Source of the DNA: Desulfobulbaceae bacterium UBA5173
GTDB taxonomy: Bacteria > Desulfobacterota > Desulfobulbia > Desulfobulbales > Desulfobulbaceae
Length of the DNA: 14,635 nucleotides
Direction of reading: 5' to 3'
Assembly: GCA_002413355.1 (NCBI GenBank)
Contig: DHWV01000075.1
Coordinates: 1-14,635, forward strand
The first letter of the stretch is position 1. Every line of letters begins with the position of its first letter. A program made the position numbers and the translations under genes. A model generated the notes under the pieces. It saw only the letters and a program-made list of their open reading frames with translations. It was not told the DNA's origin and did not search any database. This document shows, in pieces, positions 7,979 to 14,073 of the stretch.

Positions 7979-8010
7979 CAAGGGGGGCGGTCGTTGGATC
8001 GCCCTTGCGT
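7979..8010 (+). terminator. Possible weak terminator after dapA
   Basis: GGGCGGT (7985-7991) can pair with ATCGCCC (7998-8004) around a six-base loop, with CAAGG/CCTTG extending the outer stem with a bulge. The following TTGCGTTGTT is a poor T tract, so termination would be inefficient. Confidence 0.35.
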
Positions 8011-8064
8011 TGTTATAGGGCGAATGATGTGGACAACATGAACATTGAGAGCATCAGGTAATCA

Positions 8065-8625
8065 ATGCCCACCCCGCAACTTTCCTCAAATCACCGCTAC
8101 ACTGTTGACGATTACCTCGCATGGAATGACGGGCAACGCTATGAGATTCTGCATGGTGATGCTCACGCCATGTCGCCTGCGCCAAGCTGGCAGCATCAAG
8201 TGATTTCCAGCAATTTAGAGTTTGAAATCAAATCCCATCTCCGGACAAGGAAGACGTGCCACGTTGTTTATGCACCAATAGATGTGTACTTATCGCATGA
8301 CACCGTTGTCCAGCCAGACATCATTGTTGTCTGCGACCAGAAGAATATTGAGAAGAAAGGCTGTGTCGGCGCGCCTGATCTTGTTGTGGAGATTCTTTCG
8401 CCGTCAACGGAAAAGGCGGATTGGAAAGACAAATATATTCTTTATGAGCAGTCTGGCGTGCGTTAATATTGGATCGTCAATCCAGATGATGCGCTCGTGC
8501 ATGTGTTCCGTTTGATGGATGGCAAATTCTTTCTGGACGGCACCTATTCGGCAGCAGACACCGTGAAGATAGCCATATTTGAAGATGTGGCGATTGATTT
8601 GAAGAATGTGTTTGAAGAAGGGTGA
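8065..8625 (+). pseudogene. Uma2-family (DUF820) endonuclease-like gene with premature TAA
   Basis: Reading from 8065 gives 133 residues and then TAA at 8464-8466. The same frame continues without another stop to TGA at 8623-8625, giving a full-length 186-codon product. Joined, the region around the stop reads SGVR*YWIVNPDD, where the family almost always has GVREYWIV, so a single GAA to TAA change explains it. Uma2 proteins have a PD-(D/E)XK nuclease-like fold; QPDIIVV (D85) and DLVVEILSPST (E109), then K121/K123, are intact before the stop. The truncated product keeps these residues but loses the C-terminal strands. Uma2 genes are abundant in cyanobacteria and some Desulfobacterota, often as accessory genes of unknown role. 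A sequencing error is the main alternative. Confidence 0.85.
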
Positions 8626-8744
8626 TCTTCAGCGGTATGTAGTTTGCAGAGGGCGGAGCAAGCGGAAAAGTAATGCGGGATGCTCTTTTTATGGCTATCA
8701 TGAAGCGGCATATTTTCTTTTCAACTCGATAAAGGAGGAAAAAA

Positions 8745-9011
8745 ATGGCATCACATCCACAATCTGGACAAGCTGTAAGAGAATTATCCATACTGCTTAT
8801 CATTGATTTCATGCGAGCAAATCCTTCGTGTCAGCCAAACGGTGGTGGCATGACACAAACAGACCTTTTCTCTCAGTGTGGTTTTGATTGGGGCGATCAA
8901 CCAAGTTACCCTTCAACAAGTCAACAAATGTGGTTCTGTGCTCTTTTGAGAGTAATGCAACAGAATGGATTGATTCAACAGTTACCTGATAAAAAATGGA
9001 AAATGGTTTAA
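8745..9011 (+). CDS. Small protein of unknown function (88 aa)
   Basis: I do not recognise this protein. AAAGGAGG at 8731-8738, six bases before the ATG, is a near-ideal ribosome binding site, which argues strongly that it is translated. The sequence starts MASHPQSGQAVRELSILL. It has a Gly-Met-Thr turn followed by a short helix (TQTDLFSQCGF), then a predicted helix (SQQMWFCALLRVMQQNGLI) and a terminal KKWKMV strand. This order would fit a compact winged-helix-like fold, but that is only inference. It stands alone between a broken Uma2 gene and a gene-poor stretch, so it belongs to the accessory patch. Confidence 0.65.
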   Translation: MASHPQSGQAVRELSILLIIDFMRANPSCQPNGGGMTQTDLFSQCGFDWGDQPSYPSTSQQMWFCALLRVMQQNGLIQQLPDKKWKMV

Positions 9012-9095
9012 ACGAGCTTCCATCGTTCCTTTCCTGTATCGCAAGCCGGATTTACAGTGCCCAGCTATAACCCCTCCCGCCACCTCCCCAAAAAA

Positions 9096-9151
9096 CATCC
9101 AGAATAGTCCCACCAATACCATTCAGATAGTTTATCTAATACCATCCAGAT
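9096..9151 (+). repeat. Three CATYCAGA motifs at 23-24 base spacing
   Basis: CATCCAGA at 9096-9103, CATTCAGA at 9120-9127 and CATCCAGA at 9143-9150 are spaced 24 and 23 bases apart. The last two extend to AATACCATYCAGAT (9115-9128 and 9138-9151). Between them AGATA-GTT-TATCT forms a small dyad. They could be binding sites or the remnant of a tandem repeat. Confidence 0.4.
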
Positions 9152-9371
9152 GCTTTCCCGCCGCTATTTGATTGACAAAGCGCAGACTCAGCCGTGTTTT
9201 GATTTGATCAGGCAAAACTGTCTGCATCATCAAACCCTTAAATCCGAACGGAGGGCATCATGGGAACTGTGCAGCCTGACAATCAAGGTCAATAACTACG
9301 CCGCGCTCAGGACGATGATCCGCAACGACTACGACGGCAGGCTGGTGGATATTCTGGATTTACAGGTGTAG
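9150..9371 (+). CDS. Doubtful small ORF (73 aa)
   Basis: The frame encodes 73 residues ending in ALRTMIRNDYDGRLVDILDLQV, which looks like real protein sequence in its second half. The ATG overlaps the third CATCCAGA motif and has no ribosome binding site. No family is recognised. It may be the 3' remnant of a longer gene whose 5' part is lost. Confidence that it is expressed as written is low. Confidence 0.25.
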   Translation: MLSRRYLIDKAQTQPCFDLIRQNCLHHQTLKSERRASWELCSLTIKVNNYAALRTMIRNDYDGRLVDILDLQV

Positions 9372-9424
9372 AATGGAGGGTTGAAGGGGATGGCGTTGGG
9401 GAGGGCTTGCTCTCCTCAACGGGG

Positions 9425-9453
9425 TTTAGTTGCAATTATAGAGCGGTATAATT
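9425..9453 (+). promoter_or_regulatory. Candidate promoter with perfect -10 inside a dyad
   Basis: TATAAT (9447-9452) is a consensus -10, with a weak TTTAGT (9425-9430) 16 bases upstream. The -10 is also the right arm of a perfect inverted repeat AATTATA-gagcgg-TATAATT (9434-9453). A transcript would start near 9459, only about 13 bases before the ATG at 9472. Confidence 0.4.
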
Positions 9454-9457
9454 CCTT

Positions 9458-9926
9458 GTTAGGTTGAAAAAATGAATGAAAAGGTACCATGTAAAAGATG
9501 TGGAGCTTTAATTTTACCAGATACGGCTCTGCTTACTAATGGACTTTGTAGGCCATGTGAAAGAGAGGATCCCGACCCACAAATAGTCTATAGAGATATT
9601 CCTTGTTGTTGTACGATCATTGACAGATCAACACCTTTGCAAGCTCAACTTGTCTTAGCTAAATATCAGTTAATATATTCGATAATCGGTCTACTGCTTG
9701 GTTTGGCTGCAATAGTTTGAGGAGTATATTTGCTTGTAAAGGGCATTACAGGATCTATGAATTGGAGCACCAAGTTTTTTGGAGCAAAATCTGATATAGT
9801 AAATGCTGCACCGGGTGCAGTATTATTTATTGTAGGATTATTCATGGTATTTGTCACTCGGTATAGATTCAAGCATATAAAAGCTAAATAGTGCTAATAA
9901 AATTAAAGTCTAACCTACTGCCTAAC
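9458..9926 (+). other. Possible integron-cassette-like unit around the zinc-ribbon gene
   Basis: GTTAGGT (9458-9464) fits the GTTRRRY core site of integron cassettes and lies seven bases before the ATG. After the gene, GTCTAAC (9908-9914) and GCCTAAC (9920-9926, followed by AAC) both fit RYYYAAC. The expected closing GTTRRRY and the folded attC right half are not seen before corA, and no integrase is in the window. At most this is a decayed cassette. Confidence 0.2.
9472..9891 (+). pseudogene. Zinc-ribbon membrane protein gene interrupted by in-frame TGA
   Basis: The first segment (82 aa) has an N-terminal zinc ribbon C7xxC10...C26xxC29, then an odd CCC (45-47) and the start of a transmembrane helix. 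It ends in TGA at 9718-9720. The same frame continues for 56 residues to TAG at 9889-9891. That part holds GVYLLVKGITG, a loop with NAAPGAVLFIVGLFMVF as a second helix, and a basic tail RYRFKHIKAK. The two halves together make one coherent protein of 139 codons: ribbon plus a two-helix membrane hairpin with an APG motif. A nonsense mutation (for example from GGA) or a sequencing error is the simplest reading. Selenocysteine insertion is a remote alternative. The gene is AT-rich compared with corA downstream. Function unknown. Confidence 0.75.
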
Positions 9927-10065
9927 AACTTGCCGCAGCAACACTGTTTGCCCATGTTGCGCAGGCTGCATATCTTGATGGTTGCACAGCATGGCATCTA
10001 CATCAATCAGAGGAAAGCACATGGTGACTGAAGCGCAACTAATCTTACTCCTCTGAATAGCAGTT
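9927..10065. other. Leader region before corA
   Basis: No gene is seen. GCAACA and TGTTGC (about 9939-9962) can form a short hairpin, and AGAGGA/TCCTCT pair across about 10010-10055. Such pairing could form a structured leader, as known Mg2+ transporter leaders do, but nothing matches a known riboswitch by eye. Confidence 0.2.
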
Positions 10066-11142
10066 ATGTCACGATCAGCGCGCAAGAAAAAGAAGGGAGC
10101 AGGCATCAAGTCCGGCATGGCACCGGGCACGATGGTGTTCATCGGCGAGCAGAAGCGCGACAGAGCCCGCATTGATGTCATCCGTTACAGCGAGACTGAG
10201 CTGGACGAGCTGCGTGACGCGACCGTGCCGCAGTGCAGTGCCTTCGCCCATCAGCCCGGCATTGTCTGGCTGAATGTCAGCAGCATTCATGATGTTCAGC
10301 TCATCGGTGATCTGGGCAAATGCTTTGATCTGCATCCGATGACGATGGAGGACATTGTTAACAGCACCCAGCGTCCCAAGCTGGAGGAATTCCCCAAATA
10401 TCTGTTCATCGTTCTCAAGATGATGACCTACAGCGAGGAGACAGGGGGCGTGGCCATCGAGCACGTTAGCCTTGTCCTCGGCAGACGCTGCGTCATCTCT
10501 TTTCTTGAGGATGAGGGCGATGTGTTCGATGCGGTACGTAGCCGCATCCGTACCGCATCAGGCCGCATCCGCTCCATGCAGGCAGATTATCTAGCGTATT
10601 CGCTGATGGACGCAGTGGTGGATCAGTATTTCCTGACGGTCGAGCGTATCGGTGACCGGATCGAGGAGATTGACGAGCAGATTCTCTCTGAACCACGGCC
10701 AGAGCATATTAGGGAAATCCATCATCTCAAGCGTGACATCCTCAATCTGCGCAGGGCGGTGTGGCCGTTCCGGGAAGAGGTCAGCGCGCTGGTGAAGAGC
10801 GAGTCCCCCCTGCTTCATGCCGAAAGCAGAGTCTTTTGGCGCGACCTCTACGACCACGCCATCCGCATCATTGACATGGTGGAGATTTACCGGGACATTC
10901 TCGGCGGAATGCACGATACCTACTTGTCCAGCATCAGCAACCGAATGAATGAAATCATGAAGATGCTAACCATCATCTCCACCATTTTCATTCCCCTGAC
11001 CTTCATCGTCGGTGTCTATGGCATGAACTTTGAGAATATGCCGGAACTGAAGTGGCACTTTGGCTATTGCGGGGTCTGGGCGGTCATGCTGCTGATCGCC
11101 TGCGGCTTGTTTGTGTATTTCAAGCGCAAGAAGTGGTTGTGA
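10066..11142 (+). CDS. corA: CorA family magnesium/cobalt transporter
   Basis: This 358-aa protein is a pentameric inner-membrane divalent cation channel. It has a basic N-terminus, a cytosolic alpha/beta domain (about 35-180), and long helices (about 190-295) rich in charged residues that form the funnel stalk. Two membrane helices lie at about 297-317 and 335-352. The signature YGMN (318-321) follows the first helix and is continued by FENMPEL, the periplasmic loop. The C-terminus KRKKW is basic and cytosolic as expected. Length and order are normal for the family, so Mg2+ uptake is the likely role. The ribosome binding site is weak. The next gene starts 91 bases downstream behind its own candidate promoter. 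Confidence 0.96.
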   Translation: MSRSARKKKKGAGIKSGMAPGTMVFIGEQKRDRARIDVIRYSETELDELRDATVPQCSAFAHQPGIVWLNVSSIHDVQLIGDLGKCFDLHPMTMEDIVNSTQRPKLEEFPKYLFIVLKMMTYSEETGGVAIEHVSLVLGRRCVISFLEDEGDVFDAVRSRIRTASGRIRSMQADYLAYSLMDAVVDQYFLTVERIGDRIEEIDEQILSEPRPEHIREIHHLKRDILNLRRAVWPFREEVSALVKSESPLLHAESRVFWRDLYDHAIRIIDMVEIYRDILGGMHDTYLSSISNRMNEIMKMLTIISTIFIPLTFIVGVYGMNFENMPELKWHFGYCGVWAVMLLIACGLFVYFKRKKWL

Positions 11143-11156
11143 GCCAGATCGTCGTG

Positions 11157-11193
11157 TTGACAGTTCCTGCCGCAGCACGGTATGCTGCCGTGC
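11157..11193 (+). promoter_or_regulatory. Candidate promoter with operator-like dyad before elbB
   Basis: A perfect -35 TTGACA (11157-11162) is followed after 18 bases by TATGCT (11181-11186). A perfect inverted repeat GCACGG-TATGCTG-CCGTGC (11175-11193) covers the -10, where a repressor would block initiation. It would drive elbB, the cysteine-cluster gene and the TIR gene. Confidence 0.45.
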
Positions 11194-11233
11194 CGCGTCT
11201 GCGGTACATCCATTCTGCTGCAAGGTCAATGCC

Positions 11234-11908
11234 ATGAAAACATTCGCCGTGATTCTCTGCGGCTGCGGCCACAGAGACGGCTCGGAAATCCACGAGGCGA
11301 CCCTGACCCTCTGGGCCATTCACAAAAACGGGGCCAACTATCAGTGCTTTGCACCGGACATCAAACAGCATCACGTCCTCAATCACCTGACCGGTGAAGA
11401 GATGCCGGAGGCGCGCAATGTCCTCATTGAGGCAGCCCGCATCGCCCGTGGCAAGGTCAAGTACCTGTCTCTGTTCGAGGCGACCGACTTCGATGGTCTG
11501 GTCATTCCCGGTGGAGTTGGCGTAGCTAAGAACCTCTGCACCTACGCCTTTGACGGAGCGGACTGCACAGTCAATCACGATGTGGCGCGGGCTGTCCGAG
11601 CCATGCGTCATGCAGGGAAGCCTATCGGTGCGCTCTGCATCGCCCCTGTCATCCTCGCCAAAGTTCTGGGCAAAGTAACGGTGACTGCCGGGCAGGACAC
11701 GGACACGGCGGCGGACATCAGGGCAATGGGCGGCAGCCATGCGCCCACGCTGCACGGCGAGATTGTTATTGACCAGATAAACAAGATCGTGACCACGCCC
11801 TGTTACATGCTGGATTCCAGAGTGGATCAAATCGGCGAAGGCGCGGACAAACTGATCAACGCCATGCTGAAGATGATGCCAGCCCCAGCGTGTGAGGCGA
11901 GAACATGA
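11234..11908 (+). CDS. elbB: ElbB-type glyoxalase-like protein (DJ-1/PfpI superfamily)
   Basis: This 224-aa cytoplasmic protein starts MKTFAVILCGCGHRDGSEIHEA, matching the ElbB N-terminus, followed by CFAPD, NHLTGE and ARIARG. The glutamine-amidotransferase-like core has DFDGLVIPGGVGVAKNL (86-100). The nucleophile candidate C135 sits in IGALCIAPV. ElbB proteins have been reported to have glyoxalase activity on small aldehydes and were linked historically to isoprenoid synthesis; the physiological substrate is unsettled. The ATG at 11234 is chosen because it starts at the conserved N-terminus. An upstream in-frame ATG at 11111 lies inside corA and gives an unrelated leader. The stop codon overlaps the next start codon as ATGA. 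Confidence 0.93.
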   Translation: MKTFAVILCGCGHRDGSEIHEATLTLWAIHKNGANYQCFAPDIKQHHVLNHLTGEEMPEARNVLIEAARIARGKVKYLSLFEATDFDGLVIPGGVGVAKNLCTYAFDGADCTVNHDVARAVRAMRHAGKPIGALCIAPVILAKVLGKVTVTAGQDTDTAADIRAMGGSHAPTLHGEIVIDQINKIVTTPCYMLDSRVDQIGEGADKLINAMLKMMPAPACEART

Positions 11909-12321
11909 GCGCAGCCGTCTCTGTGTCTGACATCTTCACCTGCGCCCGTTGCGGCTACTGCTGCCAAGGGGAAACAACGGTCTCGCTGGATCAGGACGAT
12001 CAGGCGCGGATGCTGGCCAAGCTCGGCCTGTCTGCGCAGGAGGCGGAGAGGCAATGCTGGCGCGTGACCAACGGCGTGGTGCAGATGCAGATCGTTGACC
12101 ACCACTGCATCTTTTACAGCCCTGAGCAGGGCTGCACCGTACATGAGGGCCGCCCGTGGCGTTGCGGCCAGTGGCCCCTGCATCCCAGCATCCTGACCGA
12201 TGAAAACAACTTCCGCACCATCCGCGAGTCCTGCCCCGGCATCAATCAGGACTTGAGCTGGGAACAGTTCTGCGCGGTGCTTAGGCAGCTACTGGCGCAT
12301 GACGGACGGCTGCTGTGCTGA
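11905..12321 (+). CDS. YkgJ-family cysteine-cluster protein
   Basis: This 138-aa cytoplasmic protein has the family signature near its N-terminus: FTCARCGYCCQG with C13, C16, C19 and C20. Further metal-ligand candidates are C68 (HHCIFY), C77 and C87 in GCTVHEGRPWRCGQWP, and a later cysteine in RESCPGI. The family (also called UPF0153 or CxxCxxCC) is thought to bind zinc or an Fe-S cluster; no reaction is established. It overlaps elbB by four bases (ATGA), so translation is coupled and the two should act or at least be expressed together. The TIR gene follows after 38 bases. Confidence 0.88.
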   Translation: MSAAVSVSDIFTCARCGYCCQGETTVSLDQDDQARMLAKLGLSAQEAERQCWRVTNGVVQMQIVDHHCIFYSPEQGCTVHEGRPWRCGQWPLHPSILTDENNFRTIRESCPGINQDLSWEQFCAVLRQLLAHDGRLLC

Positions 12322-12359
12322 CCCGCCAAGGCTGACGGTGAGCAGACGAGGAAAACGAT

Positions 12360-13763
12360 ATGAGCCGGACAGCACTTGCCTTCATGAGCTATGTGAATGT
12401 GGACGACCAGCACGAGAGCGGGCGGCTGACCCAGCTTCGCGAACGTCTAAGCGGCGAGGTGCGGATGCAGACCGGTGCGCCGTTCGACATCTTCCAAGAC
12501 CGCAAGGATATTGCTTGGGGCCAGCAATGGCAGGAGCGCATCAATCAGTCGCTTGATGCCGTCACCTTCCTCATTCCAATCATCACGCCTGCCTTTTTCC
12601 GCAGCGATGCCTGCCGGGATGAGCTGGAGCGGTTCTTAAAGCGGGAAGAGGAGCTGGGCCGGGGTGATCTTATTCTGCCGATCTATTATGTGAGCTGTCC
12701 TGCGCTGCAAGACAAAGCCAAGCGGGAACACGACAAGCTGGCGCAGGTTATCGCGAAGCGGCAGTATGCGGACTGGCGGGACTTGCGCTTTGAGGAATTC
12801 ACCTTGCCGCCGGTGCGTAAGGCTCTTGCGAAGATGGCGGAGCAGATTGTTGCGGCGTTAGAGCGAAAGCAGAAGGAGTCCACCCGCCAGCAGCCTGAGA
12901 AGGAGAGCAAGAAAGCTGCCAGCCAGGACAACACGTTCCAATCAGGCGGCGGCACACAAAGCATTGCGCAGGGCACAAACGCAATCGGAACGCAGATCAA
13001 CTATGGGGTACCGATAGAATTCGTTGCACAGTTACTCCAGGAGAAGCAAAAGAAAGAGTTGCAACCTGTGCCAACGGTGAAGACAGAGCCGCCAACTGTA
13101 ATTGTGGAACAACGCAACCAAGGCGACTATGCAACGATTACCGAGGCACTCAAAGCCGTTAAAGCAGGCACGCGAATTCTTGTTCGGCCAGGCGTGTATA
13201 AAGAAAGCATCGTGATTGATAAACCGGTTGAGATCATAGGCGACGGCGAGCGAAACGATATTGTGATTGAGGCCTTCGATGACTTTACTATTCTGTTTGA
13301 AGCCAATAATGGAAAAATTGCAAACCTAACTATTCGTCAAACTGGTAATCTTAGATACCGAGCTGTCGAGATCAACCAAGGTAGACTTGATCTGGAGGAC
13401 TGCGATATTTCAAGTTTGAGTGGGAATTGCGTATCAATTGGCTCAGACACAGACCCACGCCTCCGCCGTAACCATATTCATAACGGGGTTCCCGAGGGAG
13501 TCATTGTTTGGAATCGTGGCAAGGGGACACTGGAGGACAATGAGATTTTCACCAATGAGATGGCAGGGGTACTGATATGGACAGGTGGCAGTCCAACCAT
13601 GTCTCATAATCGTATCTTTCAGAACGGCCAGACAGGTATTCGGATTATGGAAGGCGGAGGAGGCATATTTGAAAACAATGATCTTCGCGGCAACGCCAAG
13701 GGAGCATGGGAGATTTCCCCGGACTGCGAAGCAAACGTGCAGCGGCGCGGCAACAAAGAGTAG
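12360..13763 (+). CDS. TIR domain - right-handed beta-helix fusion protein
   Basis: This 467-aa protein has no signal peptide. Residues 5-110 form a TIR domain: ALAFMSYVNVDD, then FDIFQDRKDIAWGQQWQERI (42-61), and SDACRDELERF (82-92). E88 sits at the position of the NADase glutamate of catalytic TIRs. Helical sequence to about 170 leads to a Lys/Glu/Gln-rich linker (168-190). A Gly/Gln-rich motif FQSGGGTQSIAQGTNAIG (193-210) extends through TQINYG to 216. Residues 250-467 are a pectin-lyase-like beta-helix: GDYATITEALKAVKAGTRILVRPGVYKES at its start, then repeated rungs such as NHIHNG, DNEIFTN, HNRIFQNG and ENNDLRG. It follows the cysteine-cluster gene by 38 bases with GAGG eight bases before the ATG. 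An NAD-cleaving or signal-making effector controlled by the beta-helix sensor is likely, but inferred. Confidence 0.88.
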   Translation: MSRTALAFMSYVNVDDQHESGRLTQLRERLSGEVRMQTGAPFDIFQDRKDIAWGQQWQERINQSLDAVTFLIPIITPAFFRSDACRDELERFLKREEELGRGDLILPIYYVSCPALQDKAKREHDKLAQVIAKRQYADWRDLRFEEFTLPPVRKALAKMAEQIVAALERKQKESTRQQPEKESKKAASQDNTFQSGGGTQSIAQGTNAIGTQINYGVPIEFVAQLLQEKQKKELQPVPTVKTEPPTVIVEQRNQGDYATITEALKAVKAGTRILVRPGVYKESIVIDKPVEIIGDGERNDIVIEAFDDFTILFEANNGKIANLTIRQTGNLRYRAVEINQGRLDLEDCDISSLSGNCVSIGSDTDPRLRRNHIHNGVPEGVIVWNRGKGTLEDNEIFTNEMAGVLIWTGGSPTMSHNRIFQNGQTGIRIMEGGGGIFENNDLRGNAKGAWEISPDCEANVQRRGNKE

Positions 13764-13822
13764 ATGCAGCTCGCCAATCGCCCTGCGGCCCCGTTCGGTC
13801 GTTCAGCGGGCAGTCGGCATTG

Positions 13823-13867
13823 GGGAGACACCATAGTATCTCCCCAAGAGACACTATGGTGTCTCCC
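13823..13867. repeat. Perfect 15-bp inverted repeat
   Basis: GGGAGACACCATAGT (13823-13837) is the exact reverse complement of ACTATGGTGTCTCCC (13853-13867), with a 15-base spacer. It spans the first two tandem units and would form a strong stem in RNA. No T tract follows, so it is not a standard terminator. Confidence 0.9.
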
Positions 13868-13916
13868 ACCGAGTGACCAGGGTGTCTCTGGTGGAGTGAC
13901 CGTAGTGTCTCCGAAA
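13825..13916 (+). repeat. Four tandem 23-bp units, each with an internal dyad
   Basis: Units start with GAG at 13825, 13848, 13871 and 13894, exactly 23 bases apart, ending at 13916. Unit 2 contains the perfect dyad GAGACAC-TATG-GTGTCTC. Unit 1 has GAGACAC with a one-base-changed right arm, and units 3 and 4 have GAGTGACC in the left arm and GTGTCTC on the right. The fixed period without intervening unique sequence rules out a CRISPR array. It resembles an operator or iteron array more than a dispersed REP element. Confidence 0.8.
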
Positions 13917-13971
13917 GAGGCTGCTGGCTGGCTGTGAAGCGCAGAATGCGGGAGGGCATGTTCGCGGCCGG

Positions 13972-14000
13972 TTGTTCCTCTGTCCGGTTTTGTGTACAAT
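13972..14000 (+). promoter_or_regulatory. Candidate sigma70 promoter for gatB
   Basis: TTGTTC (13972-13977), a 17-base spacer and TACAAT (13995-14000) make a reasonable promoter. Transcription would begin near 14007, giving a leader of about 67 bases. The -35 lies 55 bases after the tandem array, so proteins bound there could influence it. The in-frame ATG at 13999 falls inside the -10 and would not be transcribed. Confidence 0.5.
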
Positions 14001-14073
14001 GCAGCAGCCAGCCAACATCGAGACAGGAAAACGCATTGCAAACTACGCCGCCACTATTGAACTGGATAACATT

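Larger units (their letters stand above)
9012..9471. other. Gene-poor accessory stretch
   Basis: No confident gene lies here. It contains a C-rich tract (about 9070-9095), three spaced CATYCAGA motifs (9096-9150), a doubtful 73-codon ORF, and a hairpin of GTTGGGGAG with CTCTCCTCAAC (9395-9420) that lacks a T tract. A TATAAT box lies just before the next gene. Confidence 0.5.
13764..14073. other. 310-base gene-free region between the TIR gene and gatB
   Basis: This stretch holds the 23-bp tandem array and its long inverted repeat (13823-13916) and a candidate gatB promoter (13972-14000). Leftward open frames cross it, but they read through repeat DNA and into gatB in antisense and resemble no family. 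No terminator with a T tract is seen after the TIR gene. Confidence 0.7.

Noticed and set aside
11111..11233. Upstream in-frame extension of elbB
   Set aside because: The ATG lies within corA, and the added 41 residues do not resemble any ElbB N-terminus.
11120..11830. Minus-strand open frame opposite elbB
   Set aside because: It overlaps conserved elbB sequence, has low-complexity charged composition and no ribosome binding site.
13825..13916. CRISPR array
   Set aside because: The 23-bp units abut each other with no unique spacers, and no cas genes are present.
13999..14073. Earlier in-frame start for gatB
   Set aside because: It would add 25 non-conserved residues, and the ATG lies inside the predicted -10 box.
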